Shown here one piece after another: positions 36,872-45,472 of a stretch of 64,000 nt of DNA (positions within the stretch are counted from its first letter, which is position 1; the number at the start of each line of letters is the position of its first letter). The stretch comes from Rhizobium croatiense (GTDB lineage Bacteria > Pseudomonadota > Alphaproteobacteria > Rhizobiales > Rhizobiaceae): positions 248,001-312,000 of the forward strand of contig NZ_JAILYJ010000001.1 in NCBI RefSeq assembly GCF_019793465.1. Direction: 5' to 3'. The notes below the pieces were generated by a model. It was not told the origin of the DNA and did not search any database. It was given only the letters and a program-made list of their open reading frames with translations. A program made the position numbers and the translations under genes.

Positions 36872-37398
36872 CCGCAAGAAAACGCTTTGCGCCGTTTCGC
36901 CGCCTGCTCGGCGATCGCAAGGGGGTGGCCGCGATCGAATTTGCGATCCTGGCCCTGCCCCTGTTCATCATGATATTCGGCATTATCGAAGTGTCGCTGA
37001 TGTTCTTCGTCAACTCCGCGCTGGACGCTTCGGTTCACAAGATCTCCCGGATGATCCGCACCGGCGAGGTCGCCTCGTCCAAGATCACACTGGCCGGATT
37101 CAAGAGCAAGATCTGCGACGACATGATTCTGGCCTTCAGCTGCTCCAGCGGTCTCGTCGTCAAGGTCAGCGTGCTTTCCGACCTGTCCTCCGCCACCAGC
37201 GCCGATCCTATCGACGACAGCGGCAACCTCACCGTCACCGAGACCTACGATATCGGCAAGGGCAGCGACTACATTCTGGTGCAGGCATTCCTGCCCTGGG
37301 GAGCCACCGTCAACTTCTTCAGCCTGTCGAGCGCCAAGCTCTCGGACGGCAGCTATCTCCTCGGATCGTCCGCTCTGTTCCGCAACGAGCCCTTCTGA
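36868..37398 (+). CDS. TadE-like pseudopilin family protein (first copy)
   Basis: 176 residues. It begins with a short basic head (MTARKRFAPFRRLLGDRKG) and then VAAIEFAILALPLFIMIFGIIEVSLMFF, the TadE prepilin-like helix with the conserved Glu in AIEFA. The extracytoplasmic C-terminal part is unremarkable. It is coupled to the TadG-like gene and one base before the next TadE-like gene. Confidence 0.88.
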   Translation: MTARKRFAPFRRLLGDRKGVAAIEFAILALPLFIMIFGIIEVSLMFFVNSALDASVHKISRMIRTGEVASSKITLAGFKSKICDDMILAFSCSSGLVVKVSVLSDLSSATSADPIDDSGNLTVTETYDIGKGSDYILVQAFLPWGATVNFFSLSSAKLSDGSYLLGSSALFRNEPF

Positions 37399-37399
37399 C

Positions 37400-37984
37400 A
37401 TGATGATGAAACGAAGCCTCCCCCTTATCAGCTTCATCAGGTCCCGTATCCGCCGGCTCGCCCGCGACCGTTCGGCCGCTTCCGGCGTGGAATTCGCATT
37501 GGTGCTGCCGATCCTGATCGTGCTGCTGTTCGGCACCGTCGATCTCGGCCATGCCCTGACCGTCAGCCGCAAGATAGACGAGATCGCTTCCAGCACGAGT
37601 GACATGATCGCCCAGCAGAGCACCTGGACGAAGACCGACGTCGCTAAGCTTCTCTCCGGCGCAAGCTTCATCCTGCAGCCCTATGAAACCACCGGGCTGA
37701 CCATTATGGTCACGGTCAACGATGTCGACAACAGCGGCAAGGCAACCATCAACTGGTCGGCCGCGTTCAACACCTCGGCGCTTGCTTCCGGCACGGCAAG
37801 CGCCATCGACATACCGAAAACGATACAGGAGACCGGGGTGCAGGTGGTGCTGACCCGCGTGCAATATCGATTGACGACGCCCGTCTCGGCATTCTTTTCA
37901 AACTTCACGGGAATGGACGGCTACAGCTTCGACCACCATTTCTTCACGCGTCCCAGGGTCAGCGACACGATCAAATACAATTGA
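37400..37984 (+). CDS. TadE-like pseudopilin family protein (second copy)
   Basis: 194 residues. A basic N-terminus is followed by SGVEFALVLPILIVLLFGTVDLGHAL, again the TadE helix with Glu five residues in (VEFA). It is a paralogue of the previous gene with a different C-terminal half. The three genes at 35507-37984 form one transcription unit. In rhizobia such TadG-TadE-TadE triplets occur apart from the main pilus locus and their function is not established. Confidence 0.88.
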   Translation: MMMKRSLPLISFIRSRIRRLARDRSAASGVEFALVLPILIVLLFGTVDLGHALTVSRKIDEIASSTSDMIAQQSTWTKTDVAKLLSGASFILQPYETTGLTIMVTVNDVDNSGKATINWSAAFNTSALASGTASAIDIPKTIQETGVQVVLTRVQYRLTTPVSAFFSNFTGMDGYSFDHHFFTRPRVSDTIKYN

Positions 37985-38318
37985 GCCGCAGGCTGCCCGC
38001 CAATCAGACCGTTGTCGCCGGGCCGGCAATGATGCATTGCTTCGGCGCTCGGCGGATCGGCTTTTCCGGGGAATCGCAAAGCATGATCGTGAATATGAGG
38101 AACGTGAAATGACGGCCGGAAGAGGTTCCGGCGGCATACGGCAATTGTCCGCCGCCGCGCCGATCGGGCTGGCCGCGATCGCAAGTTCCCATGCTCCAGC
38201 CGCGGCGGCACGAGCCGGTCTTCACTGGTCGCAGGACCCGGCCAGCCCTTGCAGCTTCGTGGCGCCTGGCTGCGCAGCTATGACCTATCACTACAGCCTT
38301 TACTGAGTGGAACGAGGC
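37985..38318. other. intergenic region, possible small ORF
   Basis: 334 bases after the TadE-like genes. A 65-codon plus-strand ORF at 38109-38306 starts behind GAGGAA (8 bases from the ATG), but its Ala/Ser-rich sequence resembles nothing I know, so I do not call it a gene. A short palindromic stretch (GCAAT...ATTGC, near 38026-38040) is present. No clear terminator is seen for either flanking convergent gene. Confidence 0.3.
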
Positions 38319-39158
38319 TCACCCGGCGAGCTTGACGATGCCGTAGGGATTGAACTTGAACTCGTCCACTTCATAGGTGGAATCGAACGAGAGCCTGGCC
38401 CCGCGCGCCTTGAGTGTCGGCTCGAGCCCCTGCTCGGCAATCTCGTCGGCTACCGCATCCATAATGGCAACGACCTTCCTTTCACTACCGGCGGTCTCCG
38501 GCACATAGACATCAGGCAACCCGACGAGATGGAAGCCGACGCTCTCCAGATATCCGCGCGCCGAGAGCGGCCGCTTGGCGAAAGCGAGCCGGCCGATGCG
38601 CTGCTGGGCGAGCGGATCTGCCGCTTTCACCGCCTCCGCACCTTGGCCGATCAGCGCTCTCCATCGATCGAGGCCGTGAGCGATGCCGGCGCTTTCGCCT
38701 TTGACGGCAACCGCTCCCGCCGCGATCAGTCGCTCGACGAGTCGCAGCGCCGTCATCGACACCTTTACCGTCTCCGCCTGCGCCATGCTCGGCCCGAGCA
38801 CATAGAGGACGGATTGATGATCGGCGACGGCTTTCTCATCCGCCTCATTCCACACATCTGCCTCGACCCGATCCCAGCAGACATCGAACGATCGGCTCAT
38901 GCGATCATCCGGCTCTGCCTGCGAATAATCCTCGTCGACGCTGAATCCATCGGCGAAGTCCCGAATCGCTTGGGCTGCCGCCTCGGACAAGCGGCTGAGA
39001 TCGCGATCCTTCCCGAGGAAACACAGAACATGCCGGGGCGTCACCGAGGACGCCTCCCCCCGGATCGCCGATTCCGAGCTCGCCTCCCCGGCGAAAGCCG
39101 GTTTCCAACCGATCATGGCCCAGAGGGACCCCAAGAGCGAGCGACGCAGAATATGCAA
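38319..39158 (-). CDS. exported uncharacterised protein (possibly DUF4261-like)
   Basis: 279 residues with a probable signal peptide (MHILRRSLLGSLWAMIGWKPAFA). The mature part has HVLCFLGKDRDLSRL, SVLYVLGPSMAQAETVKVSMTAL and AVAVKGESAGIAHGLDRW. The last resembles the region of DUF4261 proteins that ends in an A-G-x-x-H segment, but I am unsure. The operator-like palindrome 23 bases upstream of the ATG suggests repression by a TetR-family protein encoded elsewhere. Confidence 0.7.
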   Translation of the reverse strand: MHILRRSLLGSLWAMIGWKPAFAGEASSESAIRGEASSVTPRHVLCFLGKDRDLSRLSEAAAQAIRDFADGFSVDEDYSQAEPDDRMSRSFDVCWDRVEADVWNEADEKAVADHQSVLYVLGPSMAQAETVKVSMTALRLVERLIAAGAVAVKGESAGIAHGLDRWRALIGQGAEAVKAADPLAQQRIGRLAFAKRPLSARGYLESVGFHLVGLPDVYVPETAGSERKVVAIMDAVADEIAEQGLEPTLKARGARLSFDSTYEVDEFKFNPYGIVKLAG

Positions 39159-39180
39159 GATCGATGCCTCCGTTCGGTCA

Positions 39181-39209
39181 TATGTTTACAGCCTCCGCTT
39201 GTAAACATA
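39181..39209. promoter_or_regulatory. TetR-type operator palindrome
   Basis: Perfect 10-bp inverted repeats (TATGTTTACA and TGTAAACATA) flank a 9-base spacer. The half-site matches the TTTACA/TGTAAA operators of rhizobial and Brucella efflux repressors of the TetR family. It lies 23 bases before the minus-strand gene ending at 38319 and 254 bases before the ProC-like gene. No TetR gene or efflux pump is in the window. The rest of 39159-39462 holds nothing else I can identify. Confidence 0.6.
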
Positions 39210-39462
39210 AGACACCCGAAACGAAAGCGGGATCATCGCCGCAAGCGATGCGTCGCGAGCGCGGGCAGCGCCCGCAAGGCGGACGTGATCAACTTCGACA
39301 GTATCGGGCATTCCACTTTTGCTGTGCGCTAAGCGCGCGGTTCCACTCGTCGGCTCTAGCCGCTTCTGTTATTCTTTGTCGGCTGCGTGTCGACTGATGA
39401 CCATGTGTGTCAACAGCGTGTCGACCAAATCGGACCGCTGCGGGCTGCGGAGTAACGACGTG

Positions 39463-40245
39463 ATGATCAACAGCATTGGATTCGTCGGCACCGGCGCAAT
39501 CACCGAAGCGATGGTTCGCGGGCTTCTGGCCGCACCGGCCTACGCCTCCGAGATCCACGTATCGCCGCGGAGCGCGCACATTGGCGCGACATTGGCCCAG
39601 GAGTTCACCGCCGTCAGGATTGCCGGGGACAACCAGACTGTCGTCGATCGCAGCGACATGGTGTTCCTGGCGATCCGGCCGCAGATCGCCGAGGAGGTCG
39701 TACGGGCGCTTTCGTTCAGAACCGGCCAGGTGGTCGTCAGCCTCGTTGCAGCGACCGAGCGCCAGGCTCTTCTCGATTGGATCGGCGCCGACGTGCACCT
39801 CGTCCAGGCCATCCCCCTGCCCTTCGTCGCGCAGCGGCAAGGCGTCACCGCCATTCTCCCGCCGGATGCCGCCGTCGCGGCGCTGTTCGATACGCTCGGA
39901 ACCGCCGTCCAGTGTCAGTCGAAAAAGGAATATGATCTGCTCGCGGTGGCGAGCGCTGTGATGTCAACCTATTTCGGCATTATGGAAACCGTAGCCGTCT
40001 GGCTGGAAAAAAGCGGCCTCGACAGGTCGAAAGCAAATGCCTACATCGCGCCGCTTTTCGCAAGTCTGGCGCAGAAGGCCAACAGCCCAGGCACCGAGCC
40101 GTTCAGCGCGCTAAGCCGTGAATTCGCCACCAAGGGCGGATTGAACGAGCAGGTTCTTTCCGACGTCGACAAAAAGGGCGGCCTTGCTGCGCTGACGGCA
40201 GCGCTCGACGGCGTGCTCGCCCGAATCGAGGGCCGCAGCAGCTGA
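39463..40245 (+). CDS. pyrroline-5-carboxylate reductase-like protein
   Basis: 260 residues from ATG 39463 (a GTG immediately before is the alternative). An N-terminal Rossmann motif opens it (GFVGTGAITEAMVRGLLAAP, residues 6-25). The family blocks SDMVFLAIRPQIAEEVV and VQAIPLPFVAQRQGVTAI follow, where canonical ProC has a proline-rich PNTP equivalent. The C-terminal dimerisation domain is present (KANSPGTEPFSALSREFATKGGLNEQ). It would reduce pyrroline-5-carboxylate or a related imine with NAD(P)H. Divergence at the R-x-M-P-N-T-P motif suggests a non-canonical substrate, so I give no proC symbol. Confidence 0.82.
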   Translation: MINSIGFVGTGAITEAMVRGLLAAPAYASEIHVSPRSAHIGATLAQEFTAVRIAGDNQTVVDRSDMVFLAIRPQIAEEVVRALSFRTGQVVVSLVAATERQALLDWIGADVHLVQAIPLPFVAQRQGVTAILPPDAAVAALFDTLGTAVQCQSKKEYDLLAVASAVMSTYFGIMETVAVWLEKSGLDRSKANAYIAPLFASLAQKANSPGTEPFSALSREFATKGGLNEQVLSDVDKKGGLAALTAALDGVLARIEGRSS

Positions 40246-40250
40246 AGCGC

Positions 40251-40697
40251 ATGCACGCCAAGCGAGAATCCCTTACCGTCGTTTTTTCGGTCGCCGCGAT
40301 TTTGAGCCAGACGATTTTGGCGCGCGCAGAACCGGTGGAGCGACCGACCATTTCCGCCATCATTCTTTCCGTCTCACTTCGGACCGTCCATTGGGCCACC
40401 GTCCACAAGGCTCCCGATCCCGGGGAAGACGACCCCCATTACCACGTCGGGGTGATCGAGAAGGAGCGACGCACACCGCCGTGGCAATTCAAACGGCTTG
40501 CCACCCATGTCGTGGTCACGGCCGATGCGATGAACAGGAGCCGCTCGCGACAAAAAGCCAGGACCTATTTTTACAAGGATATCGAATTCCGGATCGCCTA
40601 CCAGAACTGGCGCGCGCAGCCTCTCCCGCAGCGGGAGGCGGGTGTTTGCCGCACGACCATCCTCGAATGCGTCGGCCTCGCCGGCAAGCCTGACTGA
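40251..40697 (+). CDS. small exported hypothetical protein
   Basis: 148 residues with a signal peptide (about 1-26, ending ILARA). The mature domain is basic, with WATVHKAPDPGEDDPHYHVGVIEK, a segment that could bind a metal (PHYH), and two cysteines near the end (CRTTILECVG). No family recognised. It starts 5 bases after the ProC-like stop and is probably co-transcribed with it. Confidence 0.65.
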   Translation: MHAKRESLTVVFSVAAILSQTILARAEPVERPTISAIILSVSLRTVHWATVHKAPDPGEDDPHYHVGVIEKERRTPPWQFKRLATHVVVTADAMNRSRSRQKARTYFYKDIEFRIAYQNWRAQPLPQREAGVCRTTILECVGLAGKPD

Positions 40698-40821
40698 TTC
40701 CGCTCCACCAACGAAAATTCGCGGTTGCAAAAATCGAAGAAATGCAATTTAGCTCTGGCGATGAGTCAGAAAACTACTTTTGCTAGAGAAAATATCCTCG
40801 CCCGGCCCCCGGCGGCGGGGT

Positions 40822-40839
40822 GGCCGGATCTCTCCGGCC
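40822..40839 (+). other. stem-loop in the leader of the 40983 gene
   Basis: A perfect 7-bp stem (GGCCGGA / TCCGGCC) with a TCTC loop lies 144 bases before the next start, inside a very GC-rich patch in an otherwise AT-richer 285-base gap (40698-40982). There is no T-run. It could be a terminator relic for the upstream pair of genes or a 5' leader structure. Confidence 0.35.
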
Positions 40840-40982
40840 TGCCGGCTCCGGCCGATCCCGATCGCGTCACCCCCATTAGCTGATCTGACGAACCCTGACG
40901 TCCCGGCCGCTCTGCGAGCAGAGCGCGGCGGGGCATATTCCATGAATTTCCCCGCATCTACTTTCAACACAAGGACATCTCC

Positions 40983-42170
40983 ATGAAGCATCTGCGCAAT
41001 TTCCACCTGATGATGGCAAGCACCGCGTTCCTGACGCTGGCCGGCCCGGCGCTCGCCCTCGACGGCGCGGATATGATGAAGAAGCTCAGCGCCGCAACCA
41101 ACGCCGGCGGCACGGTCATCACCTTCGAGAATGCCGAAGTCGACGGCGACACGGTGACGGCAACAGGCGTCCAGGTGGGATTTGCGAACCTGCCCGGCGA
41201 CACGCTGAAGATCGGCGACCTCACCTTCGAGGGCGTCGAGGAAAAAGAAGGCGGCGGCTATTACGCCAAGACCCTTTCCTTCGCGGATGTCGATATCAAC
41301 CAGGAGGGAGGGCGCTTTTCCGCCAAGGATATTCTGTTCACCGGCCTGACGATTCCTGCCAATGCGACCGGCGAGACGCTGGACGATATCCTTCTCTATG
41401 AGAACGCCAGCGTTGGGCCGATCGCGCTCAACATCAAGGGCAAGGATGTGCTTGCGATCGAAGGCGTCCAGGCAAACATGGGGCGCCAAGACGGCGGCTT
41501 TGCCTACGACGCCAACGTCGCCGGCTTCAAGGCCGACCTGTCGCAGGTCGAGGACGCGGCTGCGAAGGAGGCCATCGAGAAACTCGGACTGACGACGCTC
41601 GACGGCACCATGACGATGAAGGGAAGCTGGGAAGTCGAAAGCGGCAAGGTTGTCCTCGACGAATATGCTTTCGATTTCAAGAATGTCGGCCGGCTGAACT
41701 TCGCCGTCGACTTCTCCGGTTATACGCTCGGCTTCATCAAGTCGCTGCAGGAGGCGGTCAAGACAGCCGAAGCCAATCCGAACAAGGAAGAGGCCAACCA
41801 GGCCGCCGGACTTGCGATGATGGGGCTGATGCAGCAGCTGACGTTCAACAGCGCCTCGATCCGCTTCGACGACGCCTCGATCACCAAAAAGGCGCTCGAC
41901 TATGCCGGCGCGAAGCAGGGCGTCACGGGCGACGAACTGGCACAATCGCTGAAGGCGCTGGTTCCGATGATGATGGCGCAACTCAACATGCCGGAACTGC
42001 AAAACCAGATATCGGCGGCCCTCAACACCTATCTCGACGGGCCGAAGAGCCTGACGATCAGCGCCGCTCCGGAAAAGCCCGTTCCCGTGCCGATGATCGT
42101 CGGGGCTGCCATGGGTGCGCCGAACACCATTCCCACGGTGCTCGGCGTCAAGGTATCGGCGAACGACTAA
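40983..42170 (+). CDS. exported hypothetical protein
   Basis: 395 residues with a signal peptide (about 1-25, TLAGPALA). The mature part is acidic and beta-rich, with repeating short units such as GDTVTATGVQVGF, GDTLKIGDLTFEGV and KTLSFADVDIN. It then has SAKDILFTGLTIP and a helical insertion around 260-300. The pattern resembles AsmA-like or DUF2125-type lipid-binding beta proteins, but I cannot assign a family. It appears monocistronic, with GACATCTCC before the ATG. Confidence 0.75.
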   Translation: MKHLRNFHLMMASTAFLTLAGPALALDGADMMKKLSAATNAGGTVITFENAEVDGDTVTATGVQVGFANLPGDTLKIGDLTFEGVEEKEGGGYYAKTLSFADVDINQEGGRFSAKDILFTGLTIPANATGETLDDILLYENASVGPIALNIKGKDVLAIEGVQANMGRQDGGFAYDANVAGFKADLSQVEDAAAKEAIEKLGLTTLDGTMTMKGSWEVESGKVVLDEYAFDFKNVGRLNFAVDFSGYTLGFIKSLQEAVKTAEANPNKEEANQAAGLAMMGLMQQLTFNSASIRFDDASITKKALDYAGAKQGVTGDELAQSLKALVPMMMAQLNMPELQNQISAALNTYLDGPKSLTISAAPEKPVPVPMIVGAAMGAPNTIPTVLGVKVSAND

Positions 42171-42259
42171 GTTAAGATCAACTGCCGGAGACGGGTCCTT
42201 ACCGATCCGCCTTCGGGATCATCTTTCCGAAACCATTGCGCGCATTTTCTGAAATTGCG

Positions 42260-42808
42260 TTAAAACGTCGGCGGCGTGCAGGCGCTGATAACCTCGCAGG
42301 GCACCGGTCCGACGCAGCGGAACCGATGCGGGCGCCGGCTTTCGAAATAATAAGCGTCGCCCGGCCCAAGGATACGCCGCTCGTCGTCGACCGTGACCTC
42401 GAGTCTTCCCGAGAGCACGATCCCGCCCTCCTCCCCTTCGTGAACAAGGGGAATTTTTCCGGTGTCGGCACTCGGCTGGTAGCATTCCTTCAGTATCTGC
42501 AGGCTGCGCCCGAACAGGGTTTCACCGACTTGCTTGTAGGAAATGGCGCCTTTGCCGATCTCCACCAGCTCCTCGGCGGCGTAGAAGGCCTTTTTCGGAC
42601 GCTCCGGTTCGAAGGCGAAGAATTCCGCCAGCCCGATCGGAATGCCGTCGAGAATTCGCTTCAGAGCTCCGACCGAAGGGTTGGAGGCGTTCGATTCGAT
42701 CAGCGAGATCGTCGAGTTCGGCACACCGGTGCGTTTGGCGAGCTCACGCTGGGAAAGCTTGTGGGCGAGGCGCAGATGGCGAAGGCGGCTGCCGATGTCG
42801 ACTGACAT
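42260..42808 (-). CDS. XRE-family regulator with C-terminal cupin (PuuR-like)
   Basis: 182 residues. The helix-turn-helix domain covers about 6-62 (LRHLRLAHKLSQRELAKRTGVPNSTISLIESN). The cupin domain covers about 110-178 (HEGEEGGIVLSGRLEVTVDDERRILGPGDAYYFES). PuuR-type proteins repress putrescine or amino-acid catabolic genes and sense a small ligand in the cupin. It is transcribed divergently from the omega-transaminase at 42951, its likely target, across a 142-base AT-richer gap. Confidence 0.92.
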   Translation of the reverse strand: MSVDIGSRLRHLRLAHKLSQRELAKRTGVPNSTISLIESNASNPSVGALKRILDGIPIGLAEFFAFEPERPKKAFYAAEELVEIGKGAISYKQVGETLFGRSLQILKECYQPSADTGKIPLVHEGEEGGIVLSGRLEVTVDDERRILGPGDAYYFESRRPHRFRCVGPVPCEVISACTPPTF

Positions 42809-42950
42809 GATGGATCCGTTTGCGTTGTCCAGAATATCCGAAAACCTACTTTCTTATCTGTTCGATTTCAATAAGTTGCGCCGATGAAGAAAAGGACTTG
42901 TTTGAAGGATAGAAATTGCCATTCTCCAGGCGATTTCAAAGGAGGCCAGG

Positions 42951-44285
42951 ATGGACCAGATCAGCAAGACGAATGCGCCCGTACTCGAAAATTTCTGGAT
43001 GCCGTTCACCGCCAACCGGCAATTCAAGGCCGCGCCGCGCCTGCTGGCCGCTGCCGAAGGGATGTATTACACCGACGTCGATGGAAACCGGGTGCTGGAC
43101 GGCACGGCCGGGCTCTGGTGCTGCAACGCCGGCCACGGCCGCAGGAAGATCGCCCAGGCGGTCGAGCGGCAGCTTGCCACGCTCGACTATGCGCCGACCT
43201 TCCAGATGGGGCACCCGATCGCCTTCGACTTCGCCGCAAAACTTGCCGCCAATGCACCGGGCGGGGCTGACGCCAAGCTCGACCGGGTCTTCTTCACCGG
43301 CTCGGGCTCGGAATCGGTCGACACGGCTCTGAAGATCGCCATCGCCTACCAGCGCGCAATCGGCCAGGGCACGCGCACCCGGATCATCGGCCGCGAAAAA
43401 GGCTATCACGGCGTTGGCTTCGGCGGCATTTCCGTCGGCGGCCTCGTCAACAATCGCCGGGTCTTCCCGCAGATCCCAGCCGATCACATGCGCCATACGC
43501 TCGATATCGAGCGCAACGCGTTTTCGAAGGGGCTGCCCGCCCACGGCGTCGAACTGGCGGATGATCTCGAGCGCCTGGTGCAACTGCACGGCGCCGAAAC
43601 CATCGCAGCCGTCATCGTCGAGCCGATGTCGGGATCGGCCGGTGTTGTCCTGCCGCCAAAGGGATATCTGGAGAAGCTGCGCGCCACCGCCGACAAGTAC
43701 GGCATCCTGCTGATTTTTGATGAGGTCATCACCGGCTTCGGCCGTCTCGGCACGCCTTTCGCGGTGGATTACTTCGGCGTCGTACCCGATCTGATCACCA
43801 CGGCGAAGGGCCTCACCAACGGCGCCGTTCCCATGGGCGCAGTCTTTGCCAGCCGCAAGGTCTATGACGGTCTGATGGTCGGACCGGAAAATGCGATCGA
43901 GCTCTTCCACGGCTATACCTATTCCGGCCACCCCGTCGCCTGCGCCGCCGGGCTCGCCACGCTCGAAATTTACGAGGAAGAAGGCCTGCTGACCCGCGCA
44001 GCCGAGCTGGCCGACTATTGGCAGGACGCCCTCCACTCCCTGAAAGGTCTCGCGCACGTCATCGACATCCGCAACCTCGGCCTGGTCGGAGCGGTCGAAC
44101 TGGCGCCGCGTGACGGCGCTCTCGGAACACGGGCCTACGACGTCTTCGTCGACTGCTTCATCAAGGGACTGCTGATCCGCGTGACCGGCGACATCATCGC
44201 CCTGTCTCCACCGCTGATCATCGAGAAGGACCAGATCGACACGCTCGTCTCGACGCTTGCCGATGCCCTGAAACGCGCGGCCTAG
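42951..44285 (+). CDS. class III omega-aminotransferase (beta-alanine/putrescine-pyruvate type)
   Basis: 444 residues. It has the omega-amino acid:pyruvate aminotransferase opening (ENFWMPFTANRQFKAAPRLL) and the TGSGSESVDTALKIAIAY cofactor loop. The LIFDEVITGFGRLG segment carries the PLP-binding Asp, and the Schiff-base Lys is in LITTAKGLTNGAVPMGAV. It probably moves an amine or beta-alanine amino group onto pyruvate, giving alanine that the adjacent dad genes could use. AGGAGGCCAGG precedes the ATG. Confidence 0.93.
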   Translation: MDQISKTNAPVLENFWMPFTANRQFKAAPRLLAAAEGMYYTDVDGNRVLDGTAGLWCCNAGHGRRKIAQAVERQLATLDYAPTFQMGHPIAFDFAAKLAANAPGGADAKLDRVFFTGSGSESVDTALKIAIAYQRAIGQGTRTRIIGREKGYHGVGFGGISVGGLVNNRRVFPQIPADHMRHTLDIERNAFSKGLPAHGVELADDLERLVQLHGAETIAAVIVEPMSGSAGVVLPPKGYLEKLRATADKYGILLIFDEVITGFGRLGTPFAVDYFGVVPDLITTAKGLTNGAVPMGAVFASRKVYDGLMVGPENAIELFHGYTYSGHPVACAAGLATLEIYEEEGLLTRAAELADYWQDALHSLKGLAHVIDIRNLGLVGAVELAPRDGALGTRAYDVFVDCFIKGLLIRVTGDIIALSPPLIIEKDQIDTLVSTLADALKRAA

Positions 44286-44369
44286 ATCTGGCATCCGGGG
44301 CACAATCCCGTCGGCGATCGGACGCCCGGTCCCTCGCCGATGGAACCATCCGGCACGCCGAGGCGGAGC

Positions 44370-45389
44370 TCAACCCCTCAGCGTCTGTGAGGGCAGCTCA
44401 CCGAAACGCTTCCTGTATTCGGCGGCGAAACGCCCGAGATGGGTAAATCCCCACCTGAGCGCGATATCGGCGACGGCCTGCTTCGCGCCGGATTCGAGCA
44501 AGTCGCGACGGGCAGCGACCATCCGGATTTCATGGAGGTAGGCGATCGGAGTGGTATTCCTGAACTGCCGGAAGCCCTGCTGCAAAGTCCGAATGCTGAC
44601 CCTGGCTGCCGTCGCGATCTCGCTGAGCGAAATCGGTTCGGCGATGTGCGCGTGCATGAAATCGATGGCCCATTTCACATGGCGTGGAGCCGGCGCCGGT
44701 GCAGGAAGCGCCAGCTCGTTCGAATAGCGATGCGGAAAATTCTCGAGAAGCAAATAGATCGTCGCGTCACAGAGCGCGCTGACGGCCAGCGGCGACTCCT
44801 GCAGCAGCCCGCCCCCGCCAAGTCCACGATGCAGGTTCGTAACGAGTTGTTGCAACAACAGCCCCGGGCCGGCCGTCAGATCAATATAAGGATGAAAATC
44901 GGCGTCACCGGTGATCGTTCGTTCGAACATACGCGTGAGGTGCGCGTTGATCCTCGCCTGATCGACGAACAAACCGAGATGGCGGCGACGGCCAAGCAGA
45001 CGGGCGCCGGTGGCGCGACCTGCTGCCAGAATGGTGGCGCGACCGGGAACTGAATGGATCGCCTCCTGCCCGACATTGAAGATCGCATCTCCCTCCACCG
45101 GTAGGAATATGATCACTTTGCCGCTCGGCGCCTCCCGCCTGAGCGAGATCGCGCCCTCATAGGCGCAATCGGCTATGGCCAGATCTCCCGCCGAGACGAA
45201 ATTGCAGCTATATGCGATGGAGGCATTGGCTTGCGCCGCAGCCTTGATCGGAGAGGTCGAGGTCGACAATATTTCCGAGAGGGCATCTGGGTCCGTCCCG
45301 CTGTATGCCGTTTCCGAAAAGATTGGGCTCTGCACCGCCGGATGGTGGAGGAAGCCGCCAGCGGCATGTACCTCGGAATTAACGGACAT
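44370..45389 (-). CDS. AraC-family transcriptional regulator
   Basis: 339 residues. The N-terminal cupin-like AraC-binding-2 type domain covers about 50-210 (KVIIFLPVEGDAIFNVG; GRATILAAG). The C-terminal double helix-turn-helix covers about 238-337 (MHAHIAEPISLSEIATAARVSIRTLQQGFRQ and ADIALRWGFTHLGRFAAEYRKRFGELPSQTL). It lies tail-to-tail with the transaminase gene. Its targets are not evident. Confidence 0.92.
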   Translation of the reverse strand: MSVNSEVHAAGGFLHHPAVQSPIFSETAYSGTDPDALSEILSTSTSPIKAAAQANASIAYSCNFVSAGDLAIADCAYEGAISLRREAPSGKVIIFLPVEGDAIFNVGQEAIHSVPGRATILAAGRATGARLLGRRRHLGLFVDQARINAHLTRMFERTITGDADFHPYIDLTAGPGLLLQQLVTNLHRGLGGGGLLQESPLAVSALCDATIYLLLENFPHRYSNELALPAPAPAPRHVKWAIDFMHAHIAEPISLSEIATAARVSIRTLQQGFRQFRNTTPIAYLHEIRMVAARRDLLESGAKQAVADIALRWGFTHLGRFAAEYRKRFGELPSQTLRG

Positions 45390-45472
45390 TCACGACCTCG
45401 AATTTAATTCCTACGAGTAATAGTCGATTCCCGCAGATAAACACTTCTCTTTTTGCGCTCCCTCAGTGGATT

